A DNA stretch of 64,000 nt from Pseudaestuariivita rosea (GCF_017592335.1 NZ_JACNMP010000014.1:1-64000); one strand, 5' to 3'. Counted from the stretch's first letter, positions 18,868 to 28,034 are shown. Notes: generated by a model not told the origin, from the sequence alone. Made by a program: numbers and translations.

Positions 18868-19074
18868 TCAGGTGCCACGGCGGAAAAAGCGCATTAGTAG
18901 ACCTTGCTTCCACATGGCAAGGCCGCTGAGCACAAGAGCAGGAGTAATGACATAAAGGGTCAGCACGGTAAAGGCGGCGTTAGCAGACCAAGGCGAATAG
19001 AGGTACGTGCCAATAACCAGTCCGCCGACGATGTGAAACCAACGTAAGGAAGTGCGCAGTGATGTAGCTGTCAT
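18868..19074 (-). CDS. Small membrane protein divergent from a TetR regulator
   Basis: A 68-residue protein with two membrane helices (WFHIVGGLVIGTYLYSPW and LTLYVITPALVLSGLAMW) and a basic tail (RFFRRGT). The start codons of this gene and the TetR gene are 80 bases apart on opposite strands, the usual layout of a repressor and its target. It could be the regulated gene. Function unknown. Confidence 0.7.
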   Translation of the reverse strand: MTATSLRTSLRWFHIVGGLVIGTYLYSPWSANAAFTVLTLYVITPALVLSGLAMWKQGLLMRFFRRGT

Positions 19075-19154
19075 GTGTTTGACCTTTCGATTTATATCTG
19101 TCAGTCATATAACTGTGCAGTGCTAACTTTGCAATGCTCAGTTTGAGGTGTACT

Positions 19155-19733
19155 ATGAATGAAGGCCCTTATCACCACGGAGACTTGCGCAGTGCTCTTC
19201 TGGATATCGCGGAAAATGAACTCCGCAGCGCACCTAATTCGGTACCTAGCATTCGATCCCTAGCTGCCCGGCTTGGTGTCAGCGCAACAGCGCCGCACGC
19301 GCATTTTCGTACTAAATCTGACTTGATGACGGCGCTCGCGGTGCGTGGCTTTGAACGTCTTGCGCGTGAATTGGAAGATGCAACGCGCAACGGTACTGAT
19401 CTGACGGCCCTGGCCAAAGCCTACATGGTCTTTGCTCAAGACAATCTCGGTTTGTACCGGCTCATGTTTTCCACGGGCACACGCCCGACGGACGATGAGA
19501 AGCTGCGCCTGGTGTCCCGAAAGGCCTACGACATGCTTCGGGATGCGATTGCTGCAGCGTTTCCGGCCGAAGCCGAAGCGAAGCGAAAGGAGCGGACCCT
19601 TGCTGCTTGGGGCGTGGTGCATGGCCTTGCCTCCCTTGCGGCAGAGCAACGCATATCGGCGGAGGCACTTGAGCAAGTCTCGCCGCAGAAACTTGCCCAG
19701 ATCGCCGCTGGATTAGTCACAGGTCTGTTCTGA
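19155..19733 (+). CDS. TetR family transcriptional regulator
   Basis: A 192-residue TetR-type regulator. The N-terminal DNA-binding domain includes HHGDLRSALLDIAENEL and SIRSLAARLGVSATAPHAHF, where the recognition helix lies; the rest is the all-helical ligand/dimer domain of the TetR_C_33/WHG type. The start at 19155 has GAGGTG five bases upstream. It is divergent from a small membrane protein that it probably controls. The inducer cannot be told from sequence. Confidence 0.9.
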   Translation: MNEGPYHHGDLRSALLDIAENELRSAPNSVPSIRSLAARLGVSATAPHAHFRTKSDLMTALAVRGFERLARELEDATRNGTDLTALAKAYMVFAQDNLGLYRLMFSTGTRPTDDEKLRLVSRKAYDMLRDAIAAAFPAEAEAKRKERTLAAWGVVHGLASLAAEQRISAEALEQVSPQKLAQIAAGLVTGLF

Positions 19734-20010
19734 GACTGCTGTCCAATTTGGCTTGGCCTGCACGCCGCATTGAAATACCTGAGGATCAGCACAACAAAAC
19801 GAACTATACCGTGCGGAGCACACCAGCACATCCGTAGAGGATGGGACGATGACAAGCGGATGTTCGTTCGCTTTGAAGCGTATATGAAGTTTGGCTCGTT
19901 CAAGACCTTTGCAGCAGAGCCAATACTCGACTATTTCTGTCAGCGGCAGAAACAACTTTTTATGTCGTGGTCGGCGACACAATGTGCCCGATGCGTCAGC
20001 TGTTCAAGGT
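19734..20010. other. Intergenic stretch without recognisable gene
   Basis: Short frames are present on both strands, but none has a ribosome site, a known motif or a sensible composition. The segment lies between the TetR gene and the convergent msrB gene. It may be a decayed remnant; I cannot assign it. Confidence 0.5.
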
Positions 20011-20403
20011 CTATTCTTCAGGTTCAAACGTCAGGGCGACCCCGTTGATGCAATAGCGTAAACCTGTGGGTTGTGGACCATCTGGAAAGACGTGACCAAG
20101 GTGGCCGTCGCAGCGATTGCAGTGTACCTCGGTCCGGCGCATGAACCAGCTGTTGTCCTGGCTTTCGCCCACCATTTTGGGATCAAGGGGCGCATAAAAC
20201 GAAGGCCAACCCGTGCCGGAGTCAAATTTCGTCGCCTGCTCAAACAACGGTGCGCCGCAGCCCCTGCACAGATAGGTGCCCGGCGCTTTGGGGAAATCAT
20301 CGTGGGTAAAGGCGCGTTCCGTGCCGTGTTTGCGCAACACCTTGAAGGCCAAATCATCAAGCTCTTCCCGCCATTCGGCTTCTGATTTGATGACTTTATC
20401 CAT
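20011..20403 (-). CDS. msrB: Peptide-methionine (R)-S-oxide reductase
   Basis: A 130-residue MsrB that repairs the R form of oxidised methionine using thioredoxin. The zinc site is made by Cys46/Cys49 (CRGC) and Cys95/Cys98 (CNRC), and the catalytic Cys118 is in LRYCINGVAL. The segment FDSGTGWPSF contributes the substrate pocket. Length is typical for a free-standing cytoplasmic MsrB. It is monocistronic. Confidence 0.96.
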   Translation of the reverse strand: MDKVIKSEAEWREELDDLAFKVLRKHGTERAFTHDDFPKAPGTYLCRGCGAPLFEQATKFDSGTGWPSFYAPLDPKMVGESQDNSWFMRRTEVHCNRCDGHLGHVFPDGPQPTGLRYCINGVALTFEPEE

Positions 20404-20498
20404 ATATTCTCTCCGATTGTCTTAACTTTGACATATCTAGAGTGACATTTGATTTTAAAAAGAGCTGATAGAGACAGCGCGCCAGGAAAGGGACGGCG

Positions 20499-21236
20499 AT
20501 GTTGGCATTTAAAAAAGGGCGCTATTCCGCGCGATTGGCCGAAACGGACGCAGATCGGGTTGCAGCGCAGGGGTTGCGGTACATCGCGTTTCGCGATCCG
20601 GATGGGGGCGGGCTGGATCGCGATGCGTTTGACGACAGATGCCAGCATGTTCTGGTCGAGGATCTGAAAACCGGCGCCTTGGTGTGTTGTTTCCGACTGT
20701 TGCCCTTGGATGGCGGCGCGCAGATCACTGAAAGCTATTCGGCGCAGTATTACGAATTGTCGGGTTTGCAGGCCTTCGATGGTCCGATTGTGGAAATGGG
20801 GCGGTTTTGCATTCACCCCGACTGGCGCGATCCGGATATTCTGCGCGTGGCCTGGGCTGCGATGACGCAATTTGTGGATGCCAACGAGGTTGAGCTGCTG
20901 TTTGGCTGTTCGTCGTTTCAGGGCACCGACGCGGCCGCCTATCATGATGCATTTGTGATGTTGCGAGAAAAGCATCTGGCGCCCAAACGCTGGCTGCCCA
21001 AGGTCAAGGCGCCGCGGGTTTTTCCCTTTGGCAGTCTGTTACGGGGCAAGCCCGACCGCAAGCAGGCCATGTTGCGGATGCCGCCCCTGTTGAAGACCTA
21101 TCTGGTCATGGGCGGTTGGGTCAGTGATCATGCTGTCGTCGATAATGATCTGAACACGCTGCATGTTTTCACAGGGCTTGAGATCAGGGCTATTCCCCCG
21201 AACCGTGCCCGACTTTTGCGGGCGACTGCAGGGTGA
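20499..21236 (+). CDS. olsB: L-ornithine N-alpha-acyltransferase, OlsB type
   Basis: A 245-residue acyltransferase of the OlsB family, which joins a 3-hydroxyacyl group from acyl-ACP to ornithine to make lyso-ornithine lipid. The diagnostic segments are VEMGRFCIHPDWRDPDILRV and ELLFGCSSFQGTD, followed by HLAPKRWLPKVKAP. In many relatives olsA, the second acyltransferase, is adjacent; here the next gene is an ABC-F ATPase, so OlsA must be elsewhere if ornithine lipid is made. Confidence 0.88.
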   Translation: MLAFKKGRYSARLAETDADRVAAQGLRYIAFRDPDGGGLDRDAFDDRCQHVLVEDLKTGALVCCFRLLPLDGGAQITESYSAQYYELSGLQAFDGPIVEMGRFCIHPDWRDPDILRVAWAAMTQFVDANEVELLFGCSSFQGTDAAAYHDAFVMLREKHLAPKRWLPKVKAPRVFPFGSLLRGKPDRKQAMLRMPPLLKTYLVMGGWVSDHAVVDNDLNTLHVFTGLEIRAIPPNRARLLRATAG

Positions 21237-21272
21237 CTTGACGCGCCGCAGCCCTGCGTCTAGCTGGGCGGT

Positions 21273-23081
21273 ATGGCACGGGCACCTTTATTGCAGCTTT
21301 CTGACATTGCGCTGACCTTTGGCGGCGATCCGATTTTTTCTGACCTGTCGCTGGTCGTGCAGCCTGGGGATCGGGTGGCGCTGGTCGGGCGCAACGGGTC
21401 TGGCAAATCGACGTTGATGAAAGTCATGGCCGCCCTGGTGGAACCCGATCAGGGCGAGTGCGTCGTGCCGCCCGGTATCTCGGTCGGGTATATGGAGCAG
21501 GACCCGGATATGACCGGTTTTGCCACGCTTGGCGATTTCGCGGCCAGCGGTCTGGATGCGGTCGAGGCCTATAGGGTTGAGATGTTCGCCGATGGTTTGA
21601 AGTTCAGCCCCGACACGCCTGTTCAGACAGCCTCGGGTGGGGAACGGCGGCGGGCGGCGCTGGCCAAGCTGATGGCCGAAGACCCGGACCTGATGCTGCT
21701 GGACGAACCTACGAACCATCTGGATATCGAGGCGATTGGCTGGCTGGAACAGACGTTGCAAAACACCCGCAGCGCCTTTGTTCTGATCAGCCACGACCGC
21801 GCGTTTTTGCAGGCGCTGACCCGTGCGACGCTTTGGATCGACCGGGGTGTTGTGCGGCGGCAGGAAAAAGGCTTTCAGGATTTTGAGGCCTGGCGCGACA
21901 AGACCTGGGCCGACGAGGATGACGCCCGCCACAAGCTGGATCGCAAGATCAAGGCCGAGGCCCGATGGGCCGTCGAAGGGATCAGCGCGCGCCGCAAACG
22001 CAATCAGGGGCGTGTTCGCGCCTTGCAGCAACTGCGCGCAGATCGGTCCGCGATAATCCGACGGCAGGGTGCCGCGGATATGTCGCTGCAAGCGGGGGCG
22101 AAGTCTGGCAAGAAGGTGATCGAGGCGCGGGGGATTTCTAAGGCGTTTGATGGCAAGGTGATCCTGCGCGACTTTTCGATCAGGGTGCATCGCGGGGATC
22201 GCGTGGCCTTTGTCGGGCCGAATGGCGTGGGCAAGACGACGCTGCTGAAGATGTTGCTGGGGCAAGAGGCGCCCGATGACGGCACGGTCACGCTTGGGAC
22301 CAACCTGCAGGTGGCTGTTTTTGATCAGACCCGCGCGCAGCTTGATCCGGACGCCAGCCTTTGGGACAGTCTGACCGGCGATCCGGACATGCGGGTGTCA
22401 GGCAAGGCCGATCAGGTCATGGTGCGTGGTGCGCCGCGGCATGTGGTGGGATATCTGAAGGATTTTCTGTTCGACGAACGCCAGGCCCGCGCGCCCGTGC
22501 GCAGTTTGTCTGGGGGCGAAAAGGCGCGGTTGCTGCTGGCCAAGATCATGGCGCGGGAAAGCAATGTTCTGGTGCTGGATGAACCGACAAATGATCTGGA
22601 CCTGGAAACGCTGGATCTGTTGCAGGAATTGCTGGGCGATTACGACGGTACGGTTCTGCTGGTCAGTCACGACCGCGATTTTCTGGACCGTGTCGCTGCG
22701 ACAACCGTTGCGATGCAGGGCGACGGGCGCGCGGTGATATATGCAGGCGGTTGGAGCGATTATCAGGCGCAGCGGCAGGCGGATCAACCCGCCGCCGCGC
22801 CGAAGTCGGTCAAGAAAGAAAAACCGGCACCGAAAGCACTCCAGGCAGATACTGAGGGTTTGAGTTTTACCGAACGCCACCGGCTGGAAGAACTGCCAGC
22901 CGTTATTGAACGGCTGGAAGCCGAGATCGCGAAGTTGGAACAGTTCCTATCGGACCCCGATCTGTTCACGCGCGAACCGGTGAAGTTTCAAAAAGGGTCT
23001 GAGGCTTTGGTCGAACGGCAACGCGCCCTTGCCGCGGCCGAGGAAGAATGGCTGGACCTGGAAGACCGGGCGGCGGTTTGA
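21273..23081 (+). CDS. uup: ABC-F family ATPase, Uup-like
   Basis: A 602-residue soluble protein with two ABC ATPase domains and no membrane part. Domain 1 has Walker A GRNGSGKST, signature TASGGERRR and DEPTNHLD; domain 2 has GPNGVGKTT, SLSGGEKAR and DEPTNDLD. A linker helix pair lies between, and the C-terminal end (RHRLEELPAVIERLEAEIAK) is the coiled-coil DNA/ribosome-binding tail typical of Uup. ABC-F proteins act on ribosomes. The assignment to Uup rather than another subfamily is moderately sure. Confidence 0.88.
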   Translation: MARAPLLQLSDIALTFGGDPIFSDLSLVVQPGDRVALVGRNGSGKSTLMKVMAALVEPDQGECVVPPGISVGYMEQDPDMTGFATLGDFAASGLDAVEAYRVEMFADGLKFSPDTPVQTASGGERRRAALAKLMAEDPDLMLLDEPTNHLDIEAIGWLEQTLQNTRSAFVLISHDRAFLQALTRATLWIDRGVVRRQEKGFQDFEAWRDKTWADEDDARHKLDRKIKAEARWAVEGISARRKRNQGRVRALQQLRADRSAIIRRQGAADMSLQAGAKSGKKVIEARGISKAFDGKVILRDFSIRVHRGDRVAFVGPNGVGKTTLLKMLLGQEAPDDGTVTLGTNLQVAVFDQTRAQLDPDASLWDSLTGDPDMRVSGKADQVMVRGAPRHVVGYLKDFLFDERQARAPVRSLSGGEKARLLLAKIMARESNVLVLDEPTNDLDLETLDLLQELLGDYDGTVLLVSHDRDFLDRVAATTVAMQGDGRAVIYAGGWSDYQAQRQADQPAAAPKSVKKEKPAPKALQADTEGLSFTERHRLEELPAVIERLEAEIAKLEQFLSDPDLFTREPVKFQKGSEALVERQRALAAAEEEWLDLEDRAAV

Positions 23082-23085
23082 CCCG

Positions 23086-23829
23086 CTATTTCATCCGCAG
23101 GGCGCCATCAATGCGGATCGTTTCGCCGTTCAGGTAATCACATTCGACGATGAATTTGGCCAAAGCGGCGTATTCCGCGGGCTCGCCCAGACGTTTGGGA
23201 TAGGTCACGTCGGCGGCCAGGCCATCCATGACCTCTTGTCCCAGACCTTCCAGCATGGGTGTTCTAAAGATACCGGGCGCAATCGCCATGGTACGGATGC
23301 TGACCGACGCCAGATCCCGTGCCATGGGCAGTTGCAGCCCCGCAATCCCGGCTTTGGACGCGGCATAGGCCACTTGCCCCTTTTGCCCGTCATAGGCCGC
23401 GATTGAGGCCGTGCTGATGATCACCCCCTTTGGATCGCCCGGATTGCCCGCCATCTTTTCCGCGGCCAGACGGGCCACATTGAAACTGCCCACCAGATTG
23501 ATGTCGATCGTCTTCTGAAAGCTATCCAGGGTGTGCGGCCCATTGCGCCCCATCGTCTTTTCAGCCGTCGCGATGCCTGCACAGTTCACAAGGGCATTGA
23601 TCAAACCCATCTGCGACAGGGCCTGATCAATACCACCCTGAACCGAGCTTTCATCCGTCACATCCACCCGCACAAAATGCGCCCCGATCCGGGCGGCATA
23701 ATCCTGCCCTGCGTCGGCCAGATCGAAAATCACAACCTGCGCACCTGCGTCACAAAAAGCCTTGGCCGTCGCCGCCCCTAAACCAGATGCGCCACCCGTT
23801 ATAATCGCAGCCGTTTTTGCAATATCCAC
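23086..23829 (-). CDS. Short-chain dehydrogenase, 3-hydroxyacyl-CoA dehydrogenase-like
   Basis: A 247-residue SDR enzyme with the NAD(P) loop TGGASGLGAAT, the acidic residue after beta-2 (FDLADAG) that favours NAD, NCAGIA, and the catalytic Ser/Tyr/Lys in STASIAAYDGQKGQVAYAAS with the following K. It most resembles 17-beta-HSD10/3-hydroxyacyl-CoA dehydrogenase type 2 proteins of beta-oxidation. The start is taken at GTG 23829 (VDIAKTAAII), preceded by GGGGAACGCAGG; longer frames add unrelated residues. It converges on the uup gene. Confidence 0.88.
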   Translation of the reverse strand: MDIAKTAAIITGGASGLGAATAKAFCDAGAQVVIFDLADAGQDYAARIGAHFVRVDVTDESSVQGGIDQALSQMGLINALVNCAGIATAEKTMGRNGPHTLDSFQKTIDINLVGSFNVARLAAEKMAGNPGDPKGVIISTASIAAYDGQKGQVAYAASKAGIAGLQLPMARDLASVSIRTMAIAPGIFRTPMLEGLGQEVMDGLAADVTYPKRLGEPAEYAALAKFIVECDYLNGETIRIDGALRMK

Positions 23830-24058
23830 CCTGCGTTCCCCATTTGATGCCCCTTTATTCAATACCAGAAAGATCAATTGCGTGTGATGCAAGCGGTTTC
23901 GGCCGATCTGTGCTTAAATTATACTTCATGCACGGCAATCACCAGCTTAGTGCAAAATAGCACAGAGAAATGTGCGATTATGCATCTGATATTCCGTTTT
24001 GCCGTCCTTAGCTAAGACATACGCACAAAAACTGTGTGAACAGCTAAGGAGCAGAGGA

Positions 24059-24583
24059 ATGAAAAAGCTTATTGTTGGCGGCCTTGTACTGGCCCTTGCG
24101 ACACCAGCCGTCGCGGATAACGATTGGACCGGGTTCTATGGCGGCGCGCAACTTGGGTACGGTGATGTAACAACCGATGGCGCGGCCGATCTGGATGGCG
24201 ATGGTATCATTGGTGGTTTCCACTTGGGCTATGATTTCGACTTTGGCCAATATGTTCTTGGCGGCGGCTTGGATTACGATTTCGCCAATATCGAGTTGGA
24301 CAATGATGCCGAAACGATCGAAGGCGTTTTGCGTCTAAGGGCGCGTGGCGGCATCGAACTGGGCCAGGGTTTGCTTTACGCAACCGGCGGATGGGCCCAG
24401 GCCAGCGCAGATAATCTGGACAATGATGACGGCTATTTCATCGGTGCGGGGTATGAGCAGATAATTGGCTCTAACCTATCAGTTGGGGGCGAGGTGCTGT
24501 ATCACGAATTCGATGATTTCGATGACAGTGATATCGATATTGAGGCCACGACCCTTCAGGCGCGTGTGTCCTATCGGTTCTGA
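24059..24583 (+). CDS. Outer-membrane beta-barrel protein, Omp25-like
   Basis: A 174-residue outer-membrane protein. A signal peptide (MKKLIVGGLVLALATPAVA) is followed by NDWTGFYGGAQLGYG, the usual opening strand of eight-stranded OmpA-type/Omp25 barrels, alternating strands with acidic loops (DLDGDG, DDFDDSDID), and the C-terminal LQARVSYRF that ends in Phe, the assembly signal for the BAM machine. GGAG precedes the start. It is monocistronic with its own terminator. Confidence 0.88.
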   Translation: MKKLIVGGLVLALATPAVADNDWTGFYGGAQLGYGDVTTDGAADLDGDGIIGGFHLGYDFDFGQYVLGGGLDYDFANIELDNDAETIEGVLRLRARGGIELGQGLLYATGGWAQASADNLDNDDGYFIGAGYEQIIGSNLSVGGEVLYHEFDDFDDSDIDIEATTLQARVSYRF

Positions 24584-24590
24584 TGTGGAA

Positions 24591-24613
24591 GGGGCGCCGC
24601 GCGCGCCCCTTTT
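24591..24613 (+). terminator. Rho-independent terminator after the barrel gene
   Basis: GGGGCGC (24591-24597), five-base loop, GCGCCCC (24603-24609), then TTTT. Confidence 0.75.
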
Positions 24614-24650
24614 GCCTGCGGCAAGTGAGTATTTGTGGAACAATGAAGTG
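24614..24650 (+). repeat. Dispersed GAGTATTT element, copy 4
   Basis: GCCTGCGGC, AAGT, GAGTATTTGTG, GAACAATGAAGTG. It directly follows the terminator of the barrel gene and ends three bases from the convergent immunity-like gene. Confidence 0.6.
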
Positions 24651-24652
24651 GG

Positions 24653-25270
24653 TTAGGTATCAAGGACGCGGCATTTCCGCAGGCCGAAACGGCGGGTCAG
24701 TTTGGCATCTTTGAGTGCTTGGACAAGAGGATTAGTCAAAAAGAAAGCATGTCGTACTTTAGGGTCAATCCATAGATCAACACCCTCTGCGGCATTCGAC
24801 TTCAATGCCAAATCACCATCTTTTGCATCGCCTGCAAGTTTCCATTGAAACGCATCGAACACTCTGGCCCGAGGGGACTCTTCAGGCACAAAAGCGTCTT
24901 TGGTTTCACCGAAGTTGATGCAGAAATACTCCCCTTCGACAGGCGTTGTTTGGTCATGTTGGAATATTTTCACTTCATGCAGGGTTGTCCTGCCCAGTTC
25001 AAATTGCCTTAGAACCTCAGCACAATTTGCAGAAACCGTCCAAAAGCCACCCGCCATACAAATATCTGGCAGTTTTTTAACCTTACCATCCCTGTACTTT
25101 CCGTAGATTTTTTTCGGGAATCGATCGGGTGGCATCCATTCGCCACGATCATTACGCTCAAGAGTTTCTATCGTAGTCTTCTGATCTTTCAGAAATACAT
25201 CGGCATCGAGTGGTTTGATGAGCGTCGAATCCATCATTGCCTGACTGACCCACACGGTGTCTTTGCTCAT
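24653..25270 (-). CDS. Immunity-like protein (Imm11/DUF1629 type), orphan
   Basis: A 205-residue soluble protein. The last third, with DLWIDPKVRHAFFLTNPLVQ and then ALKDAKLTRRFGLRKCRVLD, has the shape of the Imm11 (DUF1629) family of polymorphic-toxin immunity proteins, where similar endings place an S-or-N-containing acidic pocket next to a final beta strand. The family match is from memory. Its composition is more A+T rich than its neighbours. No toxin gene is near, so it is an orphan: either protection against competitors or a leftover. Confidence 0.6.
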   Translation of the reverse strand: MSKDTVWVSQAMMDSTLIKPLDADVFLKDQKTTIETLERNDRGEWMPPDRFPKKIYGKYRDGKVKKLPDICMAGGFWTVSANCAEVLRQFELGRTTLHEVKIFQHDQTTPVEGEYFCINFGETKDAFVPEESPRARVFDAFQWKLAGDAKDGDLALKSNAAEGVDLWIDPKVRHAFFLTNPLVQALKDAKLTRRFGLRKCRVLDT

Positions 25271-25281
25271 ACCATTGTCCC

Positions 25282-27126
25282 TTAGGCCTCAGCCGTTTCC
25301 AGCTTTTCCAACGCGGCTATCCACAAGGCCTCGGCGCGGTCCAGCCCCTCCATGACTTCGGCGTATTTTCTTTGCCAGACGTCGGCCTCGCCCGCCTTGC
25401 CCTCTTCATAAAGGGCGGGGTCGGCCAGTTTGGTGGCCAGTTTATCGCGCATTTCGTTCAACTTTTCGACGCGCGCCTCGCATTTGCGGACCTCGGATCG
25501 CAGGGCCATCACCTGATCACGGCTGGCGCGTTTGGGTTTGGGCTTCTCAGCCGTTTTCGCAGGTTTGTCCGCGCCAAGCAGCATCTTGCGATAGGCCTCA
25601 AGATCGTCCTGATAGGGCGTCACCGCGCCGTCTTTGACCAGCCACAGCCGGTCGGCCACAAGCCCCAAAAGGTGCATATCGTGGCTGACCAGGATGACGG
25701 CGCCGGAATAGGCCGTCAACGCCTCAACCAGCGCCTCACGCGACTCGATATCCAGGTGGTTTGTCGGTTCGTCGAGGATCAGCAGATGCGGCGCATCCAG
25801 CGTGGCCAGCAGCAGCGACAGCCGCGCCTTTTGCCCGCCCGACAGGCGCGCCACCACGGTTTCCGCCTGATCCGGCCCCAGCCCAAAGCCCGCAAGCTGC
25901 GCGCGCAGTTTCGACTGGGCCGTGTCGGGGCGTTCGCGCTGCAGATGCTGCAAGGGCGTTTCGTCGATATGCAGCTCATCCACCTGATGCTGGGCGAAAT
26001 AGCCGATGCGCAGTTTGCTCGACTGCACCATGCGGCCGTCACGGGTCTCCAACCGGCCGGACAGCAGTTTCGACAGCGTGGATTTGCCTTGACCGTTCTT
26101 GCCCAAAAGCGCGATCCGATCGTCCTGATCGATCCGCAGGTTCAGCTGTTTCAGGACGATGATGTCGCCATAGCCCACGCTGGCGCCTTCGACATTGATG
26201 ATGGGCGGTGGCAGTTCTTCTGGGTCAGGAAAGGTGAAAACGCGGCGCGCCTGTTCTTCGGGGGCAGCGATCGGTGTCATTTTCTCAAGCATCTTGACGC
26301 GGGATTGGGCCTGTTTCGCCTTGCTGGCCTTGGCTTTGAAACGGTCGACAAAGCTTTGCAGATGGGCACGGCGCGCGTCCTGCTTTTTCGCCATGGCGGC
26401 CTGCACCGCGCGCTGTTCGGCGCGCTGGCGGGCAAACTGATCATAGGGGCCCTGGTACAGCGTCAGTTGCCGATTTTCCAGATGCAGGATGCTGCCCACG
26501 GCGCGGTTCAGCAAGCCGCGGTCGTGGCTGATGATCAGAACGGTGTGCGGATAGCGGGCCAGATAGGTTTCCAGCCAGACCGCGCCTTCCAGGTCCAGAT
26601 AGTTGGTCGGTTCGTCCAGCAGCAGCAGATCAGGGGCGGAAAATAGAACGGCGGCCAGCGCCACACGCATCCGCCAGCCGCCAGAGAAGGCCGAACAGGG
26701 CATCCGTTGTTCGGCGTCGTCAAACCCCAGCCCCTTCAGGATCGCGGCCGCGCGGGCCTCGGCCGACCAGGCGTCAATGTCGGCAAGGCGCGTCTGAATA
26801 TCGGCGATGCGGGCGGGGTCGGTTGCTGTGTCGGCCTCGGCCAGCAATGCGGCGCGTTCGGTATCGGCGGCCAGAACCGTGTCGATCAGCGATACCTCGG
26901 ACCCCGGTACCTCTTGTGCGACACCACCAATGCGCGCCTTGGCGGGCAGGGTGATGCTGCCGCCCTCAAGCGTCAACTCACCGCGGATCAGCCGGAACAG
27001 GGTTGTCTTGCCCGCCCCATTCGGTCCCACCAGGCCCACCTTGTGACCTGTCGGAATAAAGGCGCTGGCCCCGTCGAACAAAGGGCGGCCCTCAACGGCA
27101 TAGCTTATCTCAGATATCTTCAACAT
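25282..27126 (-). CDS. ABC-F family ATPase, YheS-like
   Basis: A 614-residue tandem-ABC soluble ATPase. Domain 1 has GPNGAGKTT, AFSGGWRMR and DEPTNYLD; domain 2 has GKNGQGKST, RLSGGQKAR and DEPTNHLDIES. A long basic linker (KKQDARRAHLQSFVDRFKAK) joins them, and a C-terminal coiled coil (KCEARVEKLNEMRDKLATKL) closes the protein, as in YheS/ABCF3-type members. The start is placed at 27126 (MLKISEISYAVEG); upstream in-frame codons add 29 non-family residues. It probably acts on stalled ribosomes. Confidence 0.9.
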   Translation of the reverse strand: MLKISEISYAVEGRPLFDGASAFIPTGHKVGLVGPNGAGKTTLFRLIRGELTLEGGSITLPAKARIGGVAQEVPGSEVSLIDTVLAADTERAALLAEADTATDPARIADIQTRLADIDAWSAEARAAAILKGLGFDDAEQRMPCSAFSGGWRMRVALAAVLFSAPDLLLLDEPTNYLDLEGAVWLETYLARYPHTVLIISHDRGLLNRAVGSILHLENRQLTLYQGPYDQFARQRAEQRAVQAAMAKKQDARRAHLQSFVDRFKAKASKAKQAQSRVKMLEKMTPIAAPEEQARRVFTFPDPEELPPPIINVEGASVGYGDIIVLKQLNLRIDQDDRIALLGKNGQGKSTLSKLLSGRLETRDGRMVQSSKLRIGYFAQHQVDELHIDETPLQHLQRERPDTAQSKLRAQLAGFGLGPDQAETVVARLSGGQKARLSLLLATLDAPHLLILDEPTNHLDIESREALVEALTAYSGAVILVSHDMHLLGLVADRLWLVKDGAVTPYQDDLEAYRKMLLGADKPAKTAEKPKPKRASRDQVMALRSEVRKCEARVEKLNEMRDKLATKLADPALYEEGKAGEADVWQRKYAEVMEGLDRAEALWIAALEKLETAEA

Positions 27127-27174
27127 GCCCGCACTGCTGACCGATCCAAAACGCAGTGTCAATCGCAGCACCCC

Positions 27175-27197
27175 CCTTCTTCTTGGTGAAAATACTC
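27175..27197 (-). repeat. Dispersed GAGTATTT element, copy 5
   Basis: Read on the minus strand: GAGTATTTTCA then CCAAGAAGAAGG. It lies in the gap between the divergent ABC-F and AraC genes. Confidence 0.55.
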
Positions 27198-27275
27198 TGG
27201 GGGTGAGCGCCATCAGGCGCGAGGGGGCAACGCCCCCTGATTGGAAACCCAGCCTCGCACACCTATCTGACCCCT

Positions 27276-28034
27276 ATGGCAGAGATCACAGCGCACCAGT
27301 CTTCCCTTCCCGCCGGTGGCGGCGCGTTTGCTTTGCCGTCCCTGACTTTGGGTGTTTTTCTGACCGATCAACCGGAACACCGACTGTCCCACGGGTCCGA
27401 CCGCAGTCAGGTTCTGCCGTTAAGACAGAACCAGGGGTGGATTATGCCCGCGGGCAGTGAGGGGCTGTGTGAATATGACAAACCGCTGGATGTGGTTATG
27501 GTCACCGTTTCGTCCGATGTTCTGGATGAGTTTGGATTGCAGGATGCCGGCGCCATCCGCCCGGTTGTTGGGGATATCGATCCGCTGCTGTTAACCATGG
27601 CCATGAATGTAGGTGCGCTGGATGGGGCAGATACGCTCTACAGGCAGACGATGCAGCGGGCCATGGCGGCGCAGATTGTGCAGACGCTGCGCCCGCAGTC
27701 GCCCGTCAGTGCACAGATCGAAGACCGGCGGTTGCAGCGGGTCATCGACTATATCGAGGCGCATCTGGATCAGAACCTTGGCCTGGAGGATCTGGCGGGC
27801 ATCGCCGCGATGAGCCCCACGCATTTCGCCAAGGCCTTCAAAGCCGCCACCGGCAAATCGCCCCTGCAATATGTGATTGGCGAACGCCTGACCCGCGCCT
27901 CGGTCCTGTTACGGACCAGCCGGTTGACTGTGGCCCAGATTGCCTACCGCGTGGGCTATAACGACATCAGCCGCTTTGGCCGGCACTTCAAACGCCAGTT
28001 CAAGGCGACGCCGGCTGCCTGGCGCGACGGGTAA
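27276..28034 (+). CDS. AraC family transcriptional regulator
   Basis: A 252-residue regulator with a C-terminal AraC/XylS DNA-binding domain of two helix-turn-helix units: LGLEDLAGIAAMSPTHFAKA and LTVAQIAYRVGYNDISRF followed by GRHFKRQFKATPAAWR. The N-terminal half is a cupin-like sensing domain without close signature. It stands 100 bases before an exported hydrolase and a SnoaL-like protein in the same direction and may activate them. Confidence 0.92.
   Translation: MAEITAHQSSLPAGGGAFALPSLTLGVFLTDQPEHRLSHGSDRSQVLPLRQNQGWIMPAGSEGLCEYDKPLDVVMVTVSSDVLDEFGLQDAGAIRPVVGDIDPLLLTMAMNVGALDGADTLYRQTMQRAMAAQIVQTLRPQSPVSAQIEDRRLQRVIDYIEAHLDQNLGLEDLAGIAAMSPTHFAKAFKAATGKSPLQYVIGERLTRASVLLRTSRLTVAQIAYRVGYNDISRFGRHFKRQFKATPAAWRDG

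Noticed and set aside
19075-19154. CAGT-CATATA-ACTG between the TetR gene and its neighbour as an operator.
   Set aside because: Only four bases pair on each side and the repeat does not extend; too short to claim.
21288-22265. A 325-codon open frame on the minus strand.
   Set aside because: Antisense to the uup-like ATPase; composition is rich in His, Arg and Gln as expected for a shadow frame.
25372-26646. A 424-codon open frame on the plus strand.
   Set aside because: It is antisense to the YheS-like ABC-F gene, whose Walker and signature motifs are clear. Open antisense frames are common in G+C-rich coding DNA.
27125-27460. A 111-codon plus-strand frame before the AraC gene.
   Set aside because: It overlaps the AraC gene in another frame and lacks a ribosome site and any motif.
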